Shown: positions 46,278 to 58,662, counted from the stretch's first letter. The stretch: 64,000 nucleotides of DNA from Hahella ganghwensis DSM 17046 (GCF_000376785.1 NZ_AQXX01000136.1:1-64000), one strand, 5' to 3'. The notes: generated by a model from the sequence alone, not told the origin. A program made the numbers and translations.

Positions 46278-47573
46278 TCAATCGTCTTTAATTCGATATT
46301 CGGCAGACATCGCGTGAGCTGTCAGGCCTTCCCCTCTGGCCAGAACAGAAGCGGTGCGCCCGACCTGCGAAGCTCCCTGCGCCGAAAAATGAATAATTGA
46401 TGAGCGCTTCTGAAAGTCATAAACCCCCAATGGACTTGAAAAACGAGCCGTGCCGGAAGTTGGCAATACGTGATTGGGACCCGCACAATAGTCACCAAGC
46501 GCTTCAGCGGTGTACCTTCCCATAAAAATCGCACCGGCATGACGTATCGAAGGTAATAATGAATCCGGATTTGCGACAGAAAGCTCCAAGTGTTCGGGCG
46601 CAATTTTATTGACGACCTCAACGGCTTCATCCATGTCCTGCACTTTAATCAGTGCGCCACGAGATGACAGGCTGGCATCGATGATGTCTTTGCGTTCCAT
46701 ACCCGGAAGCAGCTTCTTCACAGAGGCTTTCACCGCCTCCAAAAATTCAGCGTCCGGGGAAATCAGAATAGACTGAGCATCCTGATCATGCTCTGCCTGA
46801 GAGAACAGATCCATAGCTATCCAGTCAGGATTGGTTTTACCGTCGCAAACCACACAGATTTCAGAGGGGCCGGCAATCATGTCAATCCCAACCGCTCCAA
46901 AAACAATACGCTTCGCTGTGGCTACATATATATTTCCCGGACCTACAATCTTGTCAACACGAGGCACCGAACCTGTGCCATAAGCCAGCGCACCGACAGC
47001 CTGGGCACCACCAATAGTGAACACCTGATCCACTCCGGCAACCGCTGCAGCAGCAAGAACCAGTGGATTCAAATCACCGCCAGGTGTCGGCACAGTCATG
47101 ATAATTTCACCGACCCCCGCCACTTTCGCAGGAATGGCATTCATCAGCACCGAAGAAGGATAGGCAGCTTTGCCTCCGGGTACATAAATGCCGACACGAT
47201 CCAGTGGCGTGACCTTCTGACCCAGTATGGTTCCATCCGCCTCTTGATATTGCCAAGAATCCTGAACCTGTTTGCTGTGATAATCTCTGATACGCTGAGC
47301 AGCGACATGCAGCGCTTCCTGCTCTCCAGAGGAAAGGGAATCAAACGCTTCCTGAAGCTTTTCCCTGGGCACCTTCAAGTCTTTCATAGACTCCGCCGAC
47401 ATGCGGTCAAATCGACAGGTGTATTCGACAACGGCATCATCTCCGCGCAGCTTTACATGTGACAGAATCTCTTCCACGACATGATTAACATTGGCGTTAG
47501 CTTCTTCCTCAAAAGCCAACAAAGCATCCAGTGCCGATTGAAAGTCATTCTGACAACTATCAAGTTCACGCAT
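46278..47573 (-). CDS. hisD: Histidinol dehydrogenase
   Basis: A 431-residue zinc enzyme catalysing the last two oxidations of histidine synthesis. Typical segments are [57 protein letters not shown] and [20 protein letters not shown], giving the zinc ligands and catalytic Glu/His. Full length for the family. It lies 101 bases after hisG. Confidence 0.96.
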   Translation of the reverse strand: MRELDSCQNDFQSALDALLAFEEEANANVNHVVEEILSHVKLRGDDAVVEYTCRFDRMSAESMKDLKVPREKLQEAFDSLSSGEQEALHVAAQRIRDYHSKQVQDSWQYQEADGTILGQKVTPLDRVGIYVPGGKAAYPSSVLMNAIPAKVAGVGEIIMTVPTPGGDLNPLVLAAAAVAGVDQVFTIGGAQAVGALAYGTGSVPRVDKIVGPGNIYVATAKRIVFGAVGIDMIAGPSEICVVCDGKTNPDWIAMDLFSQAEHDQDAQSILISPDAEFLEAVKASVKKLLPGMERKDIIDASLSSRGALIKVQDMDEAVEVVNKIAPEHLELSVANPDSLLPSIRHAGAIFMGRYTAEALGDYCAGPNHVLPTSGTARFSSPLGVYDFQKRSSIIHFSAQGASQVGRTASVLARGEGLTAHAMSAEYRIKDD

Positions 47574-47674
47574 TTCAGATTCCTGCCTGTATCAACTGCT
47601 CAAATATTCTCACGATGCACAATGAAAGAAAAACAACCTATGATCTTCTTCAATCACCTTAAATTCGACAGCCT

Positions 47675-48304
47675 CTAATCAACCGCTTTCGCAATCAAAT
47701 CAACAATAGGCTGAATCATCGTATGCTTCATCTTCATGGAGGCACTATTGGCAATCAACCTTGAGCTGATATGACAGATCAGATCCCGGGCTTCCAGTCC
47801 ATTGGCTTTCAGCGTATTCCCGGTATCGACAATGTCGACAATCTCATCCGCCAACCCCATCAACGGCGCTAACTCCATACCGCCATAAAGCTTGATGATA
47901 TCAGCCTGGATACCACGACTTGCGTAGTAACGCTTGGCAATATTCACAAACTTCGTAGCCACCTTAATACGGCCTGATTTAGGCTCAACGCCCTTGATTG
48001 CTGCCGTCATTAACCGACAGGTGGCAATCCTGAGATCCAACGGCTCATACAAACCTTCCGACCCATGTTCCATCAGAACGTCTTTTCCCGCGACTCCAAG
48101 ATCCGCCACACCATGCTGAACGTAAGTTGGTACATCTGTTGCCCTTAGCACAACCAATTTGACGTTATCCCGGTTTGTGCCGAAGATGAGCTTTCTGCTC
48201 TTCCTTAAATCTTCTTCTGGTACGATTCCGGCTGCTGCCAATAGCGGCAATGTGTCGTCCAGAATCCGGCCTTTGGATAAAGCAATCGTTATATTTGAAT
48301 TCAT
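47675..48304 (-). CDS. hisG: ATP phosphoribosyltransferase, short form
   Basis: A 209-residue HisG of the short type, which lacks the C-terminal regulatory domain and needs HisZ for activity and feedback control; hisZ is not in the window. [15 protein letters not shown] and LKGEP-type P-loop equivalents ([18 protein letters not shown]) are present. It catalyses the first step of histidine synthesis. A perfect 22-bp palindrome separates it from murA. Confidence 0.95.
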   Translation of the reverse strand: MNSNITIALSKGRILDDTLPLLAAAGIVPEEDLRKSRKLIFGTNRDNVKLVVLRATDVPTYVQHGVADLGVAGKDVLMEHGSEGLYEPLDLRIATCRLMTAAIKGVEPKSGRIKVATKFVNIAKRYYASRGIQADIIKLYGGMELAPLMGLADEIVDIVDTGNTLKANGLEARDLICHISSRLIANSASMKMKHTMIQPIVDLIAKAVD

Positions 48305-48353
48305 GACCCGTTTTCAGTTGTCGCAGGGCATTGCAGCCCAAGGGGAAGTTTGC

Positions 48354-48375
48354 AGGAGAGGGTGCACCCTCTCCT
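48354..48375. other. Perfect 22-bp palindrome between murA and hisG
   Basis: AGGAGAGGGTG is followed directly by its reverse complement CACCCTCTCCT. It lies in the 88-base gap, 50 bases upstream of the hisG start. There is no T run in the direction of transcription, so it is more likely an operator, attenuator stem or processing site than a terminator. Confidence 0.6.
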
Positions 48376-48392
48376 TCTCAGCCTATCGTACA

Positions 48393-49936
<1,544 letters not shown>

Positions 49937-50009
49937 TCGATACAACCTCAAAGGAATTTTTTACAGGCGCGTAATTCTACCCTATTGCAGGCATGGCACC
50001 CAAATTAAT

Positions 50010-50047
50010 CCGCAGTTTGGGGGCAATTAATTGCCCCCAAACTGCGG
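50010..50047. other. Perfect 38-bp palindrome after mlaB
   Basis: 19-bp arms (CCGCAGTTTGGGGGCAATT and its exact complement) meet with no spacer. It starts immediately after the mlaB stop codon and lies 73 bases upstream of ibaG. The transcript would form a very strong hairpin. A short T-rich ATTAATTT follows on the minus strand, so it could terminate the mla messenger or protect its 3' end. Confidence 0.75.
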
Positions 50048-50404
50048 TTACTGAATAGGTAACACCGTGTCTATACCACTGACACGGGCCACCTCAAACA
50101 TTTTGCCGGACAAGCCTGAAACACTGGCTTCAAGTTGAACTTTTTCAGAGAGAGCCAGCCACCGAAGCAAGACAGACAGCAGAACACTGTGAGCATTTTC
50201 CACTCCAGATACATCAATACAGACGTTCTTACCTGTACCAGCACTACCCGACAGGTATCGCTCTCCCTCTTGCATCACTTTGACACAATTGTCAAAATCA
50301 ATATGCCCAGTTAAAGCCAAGGTCGCACCATCATTACCCACACCCGATTTCCAATCCACCTGGGCTTCAGACACAGGCTTCCGCTCCGTATTAACCAGCC
50401 CCAT
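50048..50404 (-). CDS. mlaB: STAS-domain protein MlaB
   Basis: A 118-residue single STAS domain. LTGHIDFDNCVKVMQEGERY and VCIDVSGVENAHSVLLSVLLRW match the anti-anti-sigma fold with a Ser in the conserved position. In the Mla system MlaB binds MlaF and supports the ABC transporter. The start is directly at the end of mlaC. Its stop abuts the 38-bp palindrome. Confidence 0.9.
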   Translation of the reverse strand: MGLVNTERKPVSEAQVDWKSGVGNDGATLALTGHIDFDNCVKVMQEGERYLSGSAGTGKNVCIDVSGVENAHSVLLSVLLRWLALSEKVQLEASVSGLSGKMFEVARVSGIDTVLPIQ

Positions 50405-51067
50405 CTATTCTTGACCACCCTTATCAGAACTGGCCTCTTTTATCTCATTTTCTGCCAGCTCACTGGACCAATTAGTTACCACCTGGTCAATGTCGCCATT
50501 ATATTGAGAATACTGCTGCTCAAATCGATCCCTGAACGCCAGCCCGATATTCACACCATTCACAACAACGTTTTCAAGCAGCCACTTCTGAGCATTGGAA
50601 TTTTTATACATAGCGTACACAACCGGATATTTGCTCCCTGTCGCTGTTGTCACTTCCAGCTCAACAGTCGCCTTATCCTCATCCCTTGGATTAACATCAG
50701 CATTCAGCACATCAATCTGGAATTCACCACTTTCAACCAATGTTTTGCCGTAGGCATTAAACAGACTTTTCTTGAAAGCCTCTACGAACGCGTTCTTTTG
50801 ATCGGAAGTCGCCTCCCGGCGATAGCGCCCCATAACGCGGGCTGCAATGCGACGAAAATCGACCGAGTCGGACAACGCCTCTTCCATGACGGAATAAAAC
50901 TTATTCGGATCGGTATTATAGGTTTCCCGTTCCTGCTCAAGCTTATTTACGAGAAACTCGGTGCTGTCCTCTACCGTTTTCCTTACATCCCCAGCAATGT
51001 CAGCCCAGGCACCAAAAGCCACCATAAGCATGGCGACCAGACACAATCTGCTTGCAATATATTTCAT
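50405..51067 (-). CDS. mlaC: Periplasmic phospholipid shuttle MlaC
   Basis: A 220-residue lipid-binding protein. The ATG at 51067 gives a signal peptide (MKYIASRLCLVAMLMVAFGA, cut before DIAGDV). A longer frame from 51139 has no leader. FRRIAARVMGRYRREAT and QKWLLENVVVNGVNIG are typical of the Tol-Tol-Ttg2/MlaC family. It carries phospholipid between the outer-membrane MlaA complex and MlaFEDB. The C-terminal 20 residues are charged and variable. Confidence 0.93.
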   Translation of the reverse strand: MKYIASRLCLVAMLMVAFGAWADIAGDVRKTVEDSTEFLVNKLEQERETYNTDPNKFYSVMEEALSDSVDFRRIAARVMGRYRREATSDQKNAFVEAFKKSLFNAYGKTLVESGEFQIDVLNADVNPRDEDKATVELEVTTATGSKYPVVYAMYKNSNAQKWLLENVVVNGVNIGLAFRDRFEQQYSQYNGDIDQVVTNWSSELAENEIKEASSDKGGQE

Positions 51068-51145
51068 GTGATTGATCCCAAAATTAACAAAACGTCCAGC
51101 AATCTCATTTATTAACCGATTAGAGCTGACACACGCCACCCGGCC

Positions 51146-51598
51146 CTAAAACTTATTGGTTGCGAAGTCACTGATCAACTTTTCCAGATTCAGTGCACTT
51201 TGCGTACTATCAAAGAAATCTCCCTCTTCCAGCACTTCTTCATCTCCACCAATAGAGACATTGATATATTTTTCGCCCAACAGACCCGCCGTGCTGACGA
51301 CAGCAATGCTGTCCCGGCTCAGATAATCCACTTCAGAATCAATATCCATTTCTACCACAGCTTTCACGGTTCGATTGTCGAGATAAATATTACTGACACG
51401 GCCAATCGTGACACCAGCCAGAGACACCTTCCCTCTGACTCGCAATCCACCAACATCATTGAATTCAGCATAGACCTTATAAGTTTTTTCTGTGGGACGC
51501 AGGGAGAGCCCACTGACTTCCAGTGCCAGCAGGAATAGAGCGGCGACGCCCGCCATGATAAAAAGCCCTACTGATATTTCCATTGTGCGCAGTCGCAT
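51146..51598 (-). CDS. mlaD: MCE-domain protein MlaD
   Basis: A 150-residue MCE protein. One membrane helix (about 9-28) is followed by the MCE domain (about 39-118) with YAEFNDVGGLRVRGKVSLAG and STAGLLGEKYINVSIGG. It forms the periplasmic hexameric ring that carries lipid between MlaC and the MlaE permease. It lies 2 bases after mlaE. Confidence 0.95.
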   Translation of the reverse strand: MRLRTMEISVGLFIMAGVAALFLLALEVSGLSLRPTEKTYKVYAEFNDVGGLRVRGKVSLAGVTIGRVSNIYLDNRTVKAVVEMDIDSEVDYLSRDSIAVVSTAGLLGEKYINVSIGGDEEVLEEGDFFDSTQSALNLEKLISDFATNKF

Positions 51599-51600
51599 AT

Positions 51601-52380
51601 CTAAAAATCTCCAAACATGACAGCGGTCAAAATAAAATCCAATCCCAGAACAGCCAGGGAAGAGTACACTACCGTTTTCGTAGTGGCGGCACTGATGCCT
51701 TCAGATGTTGGTACAGAATCATATCCTTGAAAAACAGCGATCCAGGTACACACAACCCCAAACACAATACTTTTGACGACGCCGTTCAGAATATCTTCAC
51801 GAAAATCAACGGCTGACTGCATGTTGCCCCAAAAAGAACCTTCGTAGACCCCCAGCCAGTCAACACCAACCATCATCCCACCCCATATGCCCACCACACT
51901 AAAAATCATGGCGAGCAAAGGCATTGCAACAAAGCCTGCCGTCAAGCGCGGAGCGACGATCTGCTTTAACGGATCCACGCCCATCATCTCAAGACTGGAA
52001 AGCTGTTCCGTTGTTTTCATCAGCCCGATTTCGGCAGTCAAGGCTGAACCGGCCCGGCCGGCAAAGAGCAGCGCTGTCACCACAGGGCCAAGCTCCCTCA
52101 CCAGGGTCAGCGCGATCATTTGACCTATGGCCTGCTCAGATCCGTAATCGACAAGGATATTATATCCCTGCAACCCTAACACCATCCCAATAAACAAACC
52201 GCTGACGATGATAATCACCAGCGACAACACACCAATAGAGTAGAGCTGCTTGATAAATAAAGGGACCCCTTTCCAACTGGGAATCCCTGTCAGCGAACCG
52301 ATCAAAAACATCCCGGCCCGGCCTAAAGCGGCGATTGAGAGTAATCCTTTCTTACCGGTCCGTTGCAGAAAATCCAGCAT
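51601..52380 (-). CDS. mlaE: ABC permease MlaE
   Basis: A 259-residue permease of the MlaE/TrgD family with five membrane helices. The ATG at 52380 has AAGGAG 6 bases upstream; a longer frame extends into mlaF without support. [20 protein letters not shown] and [19 protein letters not shown] are hallmark segments. The start overlaps the end of mlaF by 29 bases. It forms the inner-membrane core of the phospholipid transporter. Confidence 0.95.
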   Translation of the reverse strand: MLDFLQRTGKKGLLSIAALGRAGMFLIGSLTGIPSWKGVPLFIKQLYSIGVLSLVIIIVSGLFIGMVLGLQGYNILVDYGSEQAIGQMIALTLVRELGPVVTALLFAGRAGSALTAEIGLMKTTEQLSSLEMMGVDPLKQIVAPRLTAGFVAMPLLAMIFSVVGIWGGMMVGVDWLGVYEGSFWGNMQSAVDFREDILNGVVKSIVFGVVCTWIAVFQGYDSVPTSEGISAATTKTVVYSSLAVLGLDFILTAVMFGDF

Positions 52381-53191
52381 CCTGGTCTCCTTGCAACAGG
52401 TCGACACCATAGTCCGGCGCGGGGTAATGGAAAGGTACCGGCCCATCCGGCAACCCATTGAGAAACTGTTTCACAAAAGCACTTCCTTCCTGCTTCAATT
52501 GTTCAGGACTGCCCTGCCCCATGACTTTTCCGTCAGCGACAATGCAAAGATGATCAGTAATGCTGAGGGATTCCTGAATATCATGGGAGACAACAATACT
52601 TGTCAGCCCCAACGCATCATTTAACAGGCGAATCAACTGCACGATCACTCCCATTGCGATTGGGTCCTGCCCGGTAAAGGGTTCATCATACATCACCATT
52701 TCAGGATCCAAAGCAATGGTCCTTGCCAACGCAGCTCGCCGCGCCATCCCTCCGGAAAGCTCGCTGGGCATCAACTCTCTCGCTCCGCGCAATCCCACGG
52801 CCTGGAGCTTCATCAGTACCAGATCATGAATCATCTCTTCGGGAAGGTCTGTGTGAACCCGCAATGGAAAAGCCACATTCTCAAATACCGTCAAATCTGA
52901 GAACAAAGCACCGGATTGAAACAACATCCCCATCCGCTCGCGTAACAAATAGAGCTCTTTGCGCTTCAGACGAGTAACTTCCTGACCATTCACCTGGATC
53001 CGGCCCTGATCAGGTCTGAGCTGTCCACCGATCAACTTTAGAAGGGTCGTTTTACCTGTGCCACTTGGGCCCATGATGGTCGTGATTTTTCCTTTCGGGA
53101 CATCGATGTCCACATTATCAAAGATCAAACGGTCACCGCGGGAAAATGACATTCCCCTGATTTCGACATAATTGTCGGATGCCTGATTCAT
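52352..53191 (-). CDS. mlaF: ABC transporter ATPase MlaF
   Basis: A 279-residue ATPase. Walker A is GPSGTGKT (about 41-48), the signature is [13 protein letters not shown], and Walker B is [13 protein letters not shown]. The ATG at 53191 is preferred (GAGGAA upstream) over the frame start at 53251. It energises MlaFEDB, which moves phospholipid between inner membrane and MlaC and so preserves outer-membrane asymmetry. First gene of the minus-strand mla operon. Confidence 0.95.
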   Translation of the reverse strand: MNQASDNYVEIRGMSFSRGDRLIFDNVDIDVPKGKITTIMGPSGTGKTTLLKLIGGQLRPDQGRIQVNGQEVTRLKRKELYLLRERMGMLFQSGALFSDLTVFENVAFPLRVHTDLPEEMIHDLVLMKLQAVGLRGARELMPSELSGGMARRAALARTIALDPEMVMYDEPFTGQDPIAMGVIVQLIRLLNDALGLTSIVVSHDIQESLSITDHLCIVADGKVMGQGSPEQLKQEGSAFVKQFLNGLPDGPVPFHYPAPDYGVDLLQGDQDAGFSATDR

Positions 53192-53369
53192 GCATTCCTC
53201 AAAATAACTGGAGCCTGGAGAGCCCATGCATACTAAGACAACCTGCAGCATAGATCCCGGCTGCGAGGCAAAGTTAGCAGCGCCAACTTAAAGCGCGAAA
53301 TATACCAGATCGTTCCCAAAAAGGCAGCAGCCTCAGGACGCCCGGACAAAAGAGTTAACGAGCTTTCAG

Positions 53370-53397
53370 TTGCAGCCGGTTACATGCACTCTATAAT
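53370..53397 (+). promoter_or_regulatory. Sigma70-type promoter for the kds-lpt operon
   Basis: A perfect -10 TATAAT (53392-53397) and a -35 TTGCAG (53370-53375) are separated by 16 bases. It lies 109 bases upstream of kdsD in the 314-base region divergent from mlaF; nothing else was recognised in that region. Confidence 0.6.
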
Positions 53398-53505
53398 ACC
53401 GAACCAATCTGAACAAAAGCCTAACAGACTGGTTGCCGATTAAAATTTTGTCAGCATCCGATCTGACATGGCACAAATGACTCACCATTTAGGACGAACC
53501 GTCGG

Positions 53506-54483
53506 ATGACAGACCATAGCCATGAATACATCAAGGCTGCTATACGCACGATAGAGATTGAAGCCGAATCGGTAGCCACCCTGAAACACAGAGTGGATGA
53601 AGACTTTGTAAAGGCCTGCGACATTATTCTGGCATGCGAAGGCCGGGTTGTTGTCACTGGGATGGGCAAATCCGGTCACATAGGTACTAAAATTGCCGCA
53701 ACGCTGGCCTCCACGGGCACCCCAGCTTTCTTTGTTCACCCTGGAGAAGCCAGCCACGGAGACCTGGGCATGATCACATCCAAGGATGTGGTGCTGGCAC
53801 TCTCCAACTCTGGAAACACCGCCGAGGTGGTTACCATACTCCCGCTGATCAAACGAATGAACGCCCGTCTGATCAGCATGACCGGAAATCCAAAATCCAC
53901 AATGTCACAGATGGCCGATGTCAATCTGGATGTCAGTGTCGCTTCGGAGGCCTGTCCTCTAGGCCTGGCACCGACCTCCAGCACAACGGCAAGCCTTGTC
54001 TTCGGTGACGCACTGGCGATTGCCTTATTGGAAGCCAGAGGGTTTTCTGCTGAGGATTTCGCCTTTTCTCACCCGGGTGGTGCACTTGGAAGGCGCCTAC
54101 TGCTGAAAGTATCGGACATTATGCATGCGGATGATCGGGTTCCCGTTGTCAAATCAGGAGAAAGCTTGAGCAGCTCCTTACTGGAAATGACTCGTAAAGG
54201 TCTGGGAATGACTTGCGTCGTTGATGCCAACAACAAGATATGCGGAATCTTCACTGATGGAGATTTACGCCGCTCTCTGGACAAGGCAATTGATATCCAT
54301 AACTGCGTTATCGATGACGTCATGACAAAGCAATTCAAATACGTCTCCAAGGACACACTGGCAGCTGAAGCTTTGTCTGTAATGCAGCAAAAGGCCATTG
54401 GAGCCATGCCAGTGGTAACAGAGTCAGGAGAAGTTATAGGCGCATTCAATATGCAGGACATGCTACGCGCAGGTGTCGTTTGA
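53506..54483 (+). CDS. kdsD: Arabinose-5-phosphate isomerase KdsD
   Basis: A 325-residue isomerase converting ribulose-5-phosphate to arabinose-5-phosphate for Kdo. An N-terminal SIS domain (VVVTGMGKSGHIGTKIAATL, then LALSNSGNTAEVVTILP) is followed by two CBS domains (about 205-325). Length and order match KdsD/KpsF. First gene of the kdsD-kdsC-lptCAB operon. Confidence 0.95.
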   Translation: MTDHSHEYIKAAIRTIEIEAESVATLKHRVDEDFVKACDIILACEGRVVVTGMGKSGHIGTKIAATLASTGTPAFFVHPGEASHGDLGMITSKDVVLALSNSGNTAEVVTILPLIKRMNARLISMTGNPKSTMSQMADVNLDVSVASEACPLGLAPTSSTTASLVFGDALAIALLEARGFSAEDFAFSHPGGALGRRLLLKVSDIMHADDRVPVVKSGESLSSSLLEMTRKGLGMTCVVDANNKICGIFTDGDLRRSLDKAIDIHNCVIDDVMTKQFKYVSKDTLAAEALSVMQQKAIGAMPVVTESGEVIGAFNMQDMLRAGVV

Positions 54484-54530
54484 TCCGAGCAAGATTCAAC
54501 CAGAACTGTATTTAACCAGAATGGCTAACG

Positions 54531-55085
54531 ATGACTGAAATTACTACGATTTTGCAAAATGCCCCCCAGTCTCTGGTGGACAAACTAAAAGACATCAAGC
54601 TACTGGCCCTGGACGTGGACGGAGTTCTCAGTGACGGGACCTTGTACTTCAGTGCCAATGGAGATGAAATCAAAGGCTTTTCCATCCTGGACGGCCTGGG
54701 CATTAAACTGCTACAGGATAATGGAATCATCGTAGCCATCATAACTGGCCGCAGCTCTCCCCTGACCTCCAGACGAGCAGAAAACCTCGGCATCAAACAT
54801 ATCGCCCAAGGACGTGAGGACAAAAAAATCGCCTTATTGGAACTATGCCGACAACTGAACCTTGCTCTTGAGGACTGCGCCTACGTAGGGGACGACCTAC
54901 CAGACCTTAGTGCTATCAGGGCCTGTTCTGCTGGATTCACCGTTCCCAATGCCCACTGGTTTGTCCGCCAGCATGCAGATTACTGCACTCAATCACCAGG
55001 TGGCCAAGGTGCAGTGCGTGAAGTCTGCGACCTGATTCTCAGTAGTCAGGGCAAGCTGCAAACTGCACTGGAAGCTTATTTGTGA
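54531..55085 (+). CDS. kdsC: Kdo-8-phosphate phosphatase KdsC
   Basis: A 184-residue HAD phosphatase lacking a cap. Motif I is LALDVDGVLSDG (nucleophile Asp28), motif II IITGRSSPLT, motif III Lys in REDKKIALL, and motif IV YVGDDLPDL. It releases phosphate from Kdo-8-P. Typical KdsC length; located 47 bases after kdsD. Confidence 0.95.
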   Translation: MTEITTILQNAPQSLVDKLKDIKLLALDVDGVLSDGTLYFSANGDEIKGFSILDGLGIKLLQDNGIIVAIITGRSSPLTSRRAENLGIKHIAQGREDKKIALLELCRQLNLALEDCAYVGDDLPDLSAIRACSAGFTVPNAHWFVRQHADYCTQSPGGQGAVREVCDLILSSQGKLQTALEAYL

Positions 55086-55119
55086 TTTCCGCCAAAACCG
55101 GGACAACGCCAAACTCTCT

Positions 55120-55698
55120 ATGAAACAGACGTTGAAAAACAATCTCAAGCTGCTGATCGGAGCTATAGCCATTTCAGGCATCATTCTCTACTCTGTGCTC
55201 ACCCCCAATACCCCCGTGAGCCTGTTCCAGGATGAACCGATGCTGGTGGACGAACCCGATGCCTTTGTCACTGGAGCAGAATACCGAACCTTTGATCAGC
55301 ACGGCAATCTTGAAAGTGTTCTGCACAGTGAGCGCGCCAAACACTTTCCCCAAACCAATATCGGCCTGCTGACCAACCCGAAACTTCAATTGTATCAGGA
55401 AGGAAAACCCAGCTGGAACGCCCAGTCCCTAGAAGGACAATTTGACGTTCAGAAAGACTATTTGGTCCTGATGGGGAACGTTCGCATACTGGGGACGGAC
55501 CGCAGGGGAGAGACATTTTCCATGTTTACAGAAAAGCTGAACTACGCCAACAAGTCCGGCTTTATCGCTACTGATCAACCAGTTAAGATAACGTCCAGCT
55601 CAAGCGAACTCACCGCGGTTGGCATGAAGGCCAATATCGCCAAGAAAAAAATCACCCTCCTTTCCAAGGTTGAAGGTCACTATGTACAACCCAAGTAA
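55120..55698 (+). CDS. lptC: LPS export protein LptC
   Basis: A 192-residue bitopic protein. One N-terminal helix (about 9-26) anchors a periplasmic beta-jellyroll (about 45-190), with LTNPKLQLYQEGKPSWNAQ and GNVRILGTD-type strands. It receives LPS from the LptB2FG transporter and passes it to LptA. The end overlaps lptA by 17 bases. Confidence 0.92.
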   Translation: MKQTLKNNLKLLIGAIAISGIILYSVLTPNTPVSLFQDEPMLVDEPDAFVTGAEYRTFDQHGNLESVLHSERAKHFPQTNIGLLTNPKLQLYQEGKPSWNAQSLEGQFDVQKDYLVLMGNVRILGTDRRGETFSMFTEKLNYANKSGFIATDQPVKITSSSSELTAVGMKANIAKKKITLLSKVEGHYVQPK

Positions 55699-56218
55699 GC
55701 GCCCCAAACTGCTGCTTTGCCTTACGCTGATCCTCCTGTCTTTTTTGCCGTCTATCAGCACGGCCATCAACCTGAGCACAGGGAGCGACGAACCCATAAA
55801 AATCCAGGCCGACAGAGCCCAGCTGGATGACATTGCAGGCAAATCAACCTATACAGGCAATGTCATTATTACTCAGGGTCAATCTCGCCTTGAAGCTGCC
55901 AAAGTTATTCTCATTTCAGACGACAGCGGCATTAAAAGTTTTTTTGCCACAGGAAAACCGGCACACCTGATTCAACATGATAAGGAAACAGACGTATTCA
56001 CTCACGCCTACGCCAGGGAGATTCGGTATGAGAGAGACAAGAATCAGGTAACGCTGCGACAAGAAGCACGCCTGGAACAGCCCAACAGTTCTTTTCAGGG
56101 AGAGGAGATTATCTACGACACCGTCAAGAGACTGGTGACAGCAGAGTCCTCTAAAAGTGGTGAAGACACCGGCAGAGTTGAAATCATTTATCAACCGCCT
56201 AAGGCTGATCCGCAATGA
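55682..56218 (+). CDS. lptA: LPS periplasmic bridge protein LptA
   Basis: A 178-residue periplasmic protein. The ATG at 55682 (GAAGG 5 bases upstream) is preferred over the TTG at 55670. A signal peptide ends near STAIN. The OstA-type jellyroll shows [20 protein letters not shown] and [14 protein letters not shown]. It forms the filament carrying LPS between LptC and LptD. Its end overlaps lptB by 4 bases (ATGA). Confidence 0.94.
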   Translation: MYNPSKRPKLLLCLTLILLSFLPSISTAINLSTGSDEPIKIQADRAQLDDIAGKSTYTGNVIITQGQSRLEAAKVILISDDSGIKSFFATGKPAHLIQHDKETDVFTHAYAREIRYERDKNQVTLRQEARLEQPNSSFQGEEIIYDTVKRLVTAESSKSGEDTGRVEIIYQPPKADPQ

Positions 56219-56940
56219 CCACTCTTTCTGCTCGAAATCTGGCAAAAGCCTATAAACAGCGCCCAGTAGTCAAAGACGTCAGCGTAGAAATAAACAGCGG
56301 CGAAATCGTCGGCCTGCTTGGGCCGAATGGTGCCGGAAAAACCACCTGTTTTTATATGGTAGTGGGTTTGATACCTTGTGATAAAGGTGCCATATTTATT
56401 GATGAACAGAATATCACGGCTCTGCCGATGCACGGCAGGGCACGCAAAGGCATTGGATACTTGCCACAGGAAGCATCGGTATTTCGGAAGCTCACTGTTG
56501 AAGAAAATATTTACGCCATTTTGGAAACAAGGCAGGATCTGAGTCGCAAGGACCGCAAGCACAAGATGGAAGAGCTGTTACAGGAATTTCACATTACCCA
56601 TATCCGCAAAAGCCTCGGTATGAGTTTGTCAGGCGGAGAGCGCCGTCGTGTGGAAATTGCCCGCGCTCTTGCCACTGAACCCGATTTCGTACTTCTCGAT
56701 GAGCCCTTTGCCGGCGTAGACCCCATCTCGGTCAATGACATCAAACAGATCATTGAGCACCTGAAAGCTCGAGGCATCGGAGTACTTATTACCGATCACA
56801 ATGTAAGAGAGACCTTGGATATTTGTGAACGCGCCTATATTGTAAGTGAAGGATACATCATCGCCAGCGGGACACCTTCAGAAATTCTGGAAAACCAGAA
56901 AGTTAAAGAAGTCTATCTGGGAGATCGCTTCAAGCTTTGA
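56215..56940 (+). CDS. lptB: LPS export ATPase LptB
   Basis: A 241-residue ATPase. Walker A is GPNGAGKT (36-43), the Q-loop is in [13 protein letters not shown], the signature is [13 protein letters not shown], Walker B is [13 protein letters not shown], and the H-loop is [10 protein letters not shown]. It powers LptB2FGC. lptF/lptG are not in this window, as is usual since they lie elsewhere. Confidence 0.97.
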   Translation: MTTLSARNLAKAYKQRPVVKDVSVEINSGEIVGLLGPNGAGKTTCFYMVVGLIPCDKGAIFIDEQNITALPMHGRARKGIGYLPQEASVFRKLTVEENIYAILETRQDLSRKDRKHKMEELLQEFHITHIRKSLGMSLSGGERRRVEIARALATEPDFVLLDEPFAGVDPISVNDIKQIIEHLKARGIGVLITDHNVRETLDICERAYIVSEGYIIASGTPSEILENQKVKEVYLGDRFKL

Positions 56941-57162
56941 TTCTTCTTTCATCAGTTTGATCAGATATCCGCCAGATGTAAGGCCAGATCGGAAAGTCAG
57001 CCTTAACCCGACAATGTAATACGGAAAATGCAACTCTGGGTTGTTAAAAAAAGCACTTAAACAACGAATTTTAAATTAAAACCAAATCGGCCATTGCAGA
57101 ACTTGTTTTTTTATAATAGAAAGTGATACAAAATCTGTGCCTATTTTGGTGGTTAGCATTAG

Positions 57163-58662
57163 ATGGTTATGAAAACATCATTGCAGCTGAAGCTTGGTCA
57201 ACAATTGACCATGACGCCTCAACTGCAACAAGCAATCAAATTACTGCAGCTCTCAACCCTCGATCTGCAACAGGAGATTCAGCAGGCGCTTGAATCGAAT
57301 CCTATGCTCGAGGTGAATGAAGACGAAGAGCCCCATAGCAATCCTCAGAATGATGAAATCACTGAGCGGTTGGTCGCCAATGCAAAAGAGGCCGCTACCG
57401 ACACCTCTGCGAGTGAGGACCCCTCCTATTCGGAAGATGACAATTGGAATGACTCCATCCCTAACGACCTGCCTGTGGACACTGCCTGGGATGACGTCTA
57501 CCAGGGCAGCAACACCAGTTACAGTGGTACAGATGATGAGTTTGATTTTGAGTCCCGTAACAGCAAAGGCGAAACGCTGCAGGACCACTTACTCTGGCAA
57601 CTCAACCTGACCCCTATGTCCGACACTGACCGGGTCATCGCAATTGCCATAATTGACGCGGTTAACCAGGACGGGTATCTGACGCAAACGGATGAGGAAA
57701 TACACAGCGGTCTTGAAACAGAGGGCGAGGAAGGCATTGAGCTTGATGAAGTCCAGGCAGTACTCAAACGGGTACAGCAATTTGACCCTCCTGGTGTCGC
57801 AACCAACTCCCTGCAGGAATGCCTGCTTAATCAGCTAAACCAATTGCCCAAAGATACCCCCTGGCTCGGCCAGGCAAAACTGGTGGTCAGTCATTACATC
57901 AATCTTCTGGGAAATCGCGACTATGCACAACTGATGCGTCGCAGCCGTTTGAAAGAAGAAGATCTCCGACAGGTGCTGAAACTGATTCAGGGGCTCCACC
58001 CCAAACCGGGACAAAGCATTCAGGAAAGTGAAACGGAATATGTTGTCCCTGACGTTGTTGTGCGAAAAGCTAACGGGCGCTGGCTGGTTGAGCTTAATCC
58101 GGAAATTTCTCCCCGCATCAGAGTCAATCCTGGTTACGCATCTCTGGTAAAAAGGGCGGATAGCAGTGCAGACAACACTTACCTTCGGGATCAATTACAG
58201 GAAGCACGCTGGTTTATCAAAAGCCTACAGAGCCGTAATGAAACTCTGTTGAAAGTAGCAACACAGATCGTGGAACATCAGCAAGGTTTTCTGGATTATG
58301 GCGAAGAGGCCATGAAGCCGCTTGTATTGCATGACATCGCGGAAGCGGTGGAAATGCACGAGTCCACAATTTCCCGTGTGACCACACAAAAGTATATGCA
58401 TACGCCCAGAGGTGTATTCGAGCTGAAGTATTTTTTCTCCAGCCACGTCAGCACCGAGTCCGGCGGCGAGTGTTCGTCGACAGCGATTCGCGCTATTATC
58501 AAGAAGCTGGTGGCAGCCGAATCTCCCAAAAAGCCGTTGAGCGACAGCAAAATTGCTGCTTTACTGGGAGAACAGGGAATTAACGTGGCACGAAGAACCA
58601 TTGCCAAATACCGGGAGGCTCTCTCCATTCCACCTTCCAACGAACGTAAACGACTGATTTAA
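57163..58662 (+). CDS. rpoN: RNA polymerase sigma-54 factor RpoN
   Basis: A 499-residue sigma54. Region I is the Gln/Leu-rich N-terminus ([20 protein letters not shown]), region II the acidic stretch (about 50-115), and region III has the core-binding domain, the helix-turn-helix and the RpoN box [10 protein letters not shown]. The start may be 57163 or the ATG at 57169. A TATAAT at 57112-57117 may be part of its promoter but lacks a good -35. It probably controls pilA here. Confidence 0.96.
   Translation: MVMKTSLQLKLGQQLTMTPQLQQAIKLLQLSTLDLQQEIQQALESNPMLEVNEDEEPHSNPQNDEITERLVANAKEAATDTSASEDPSYSEDDNWNDSIPNDLPVDTAWDDVYQGSNTSYSGTDDEFDFESRNSKGETLQDHLLWQLNLTPMSDTDRVIAIAIIDAVNQDGYLTQTDEEIHSGLETEGEEGIELDEVQAVLKRVQQFDPPGVATNSLQECLLNQLNQLPKDTPWLGQAKLVVSHYINLLGNRDYAQLMRRSRLKEEDLRQVLKLIQGLHPKPGQSIQESETEYVVPDVVVRKANGRWLVELNPEISPRIRVNPGYASLVKRADSSADNTYLRDQLQEARWFIKSLQSRNETLLKVATQIVEHQQGFLDYGEEAMKPLVLHDIAEAVEMHESTISRVTTQKYMHTPRGVFELKYFFSSHVSTESGGECSSTAIRAIIKKLVAAESPKKPLSDSKIAALLGEQGINVARRTIAKYREALSIPPSNERKRLI

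Noticed and set aside
57112-57117. TATAAT upstream of rpoN as a full promoter
   Set aside because: The nearest -35-like TTGCAG is only 12 bases away and no better -35 is present.
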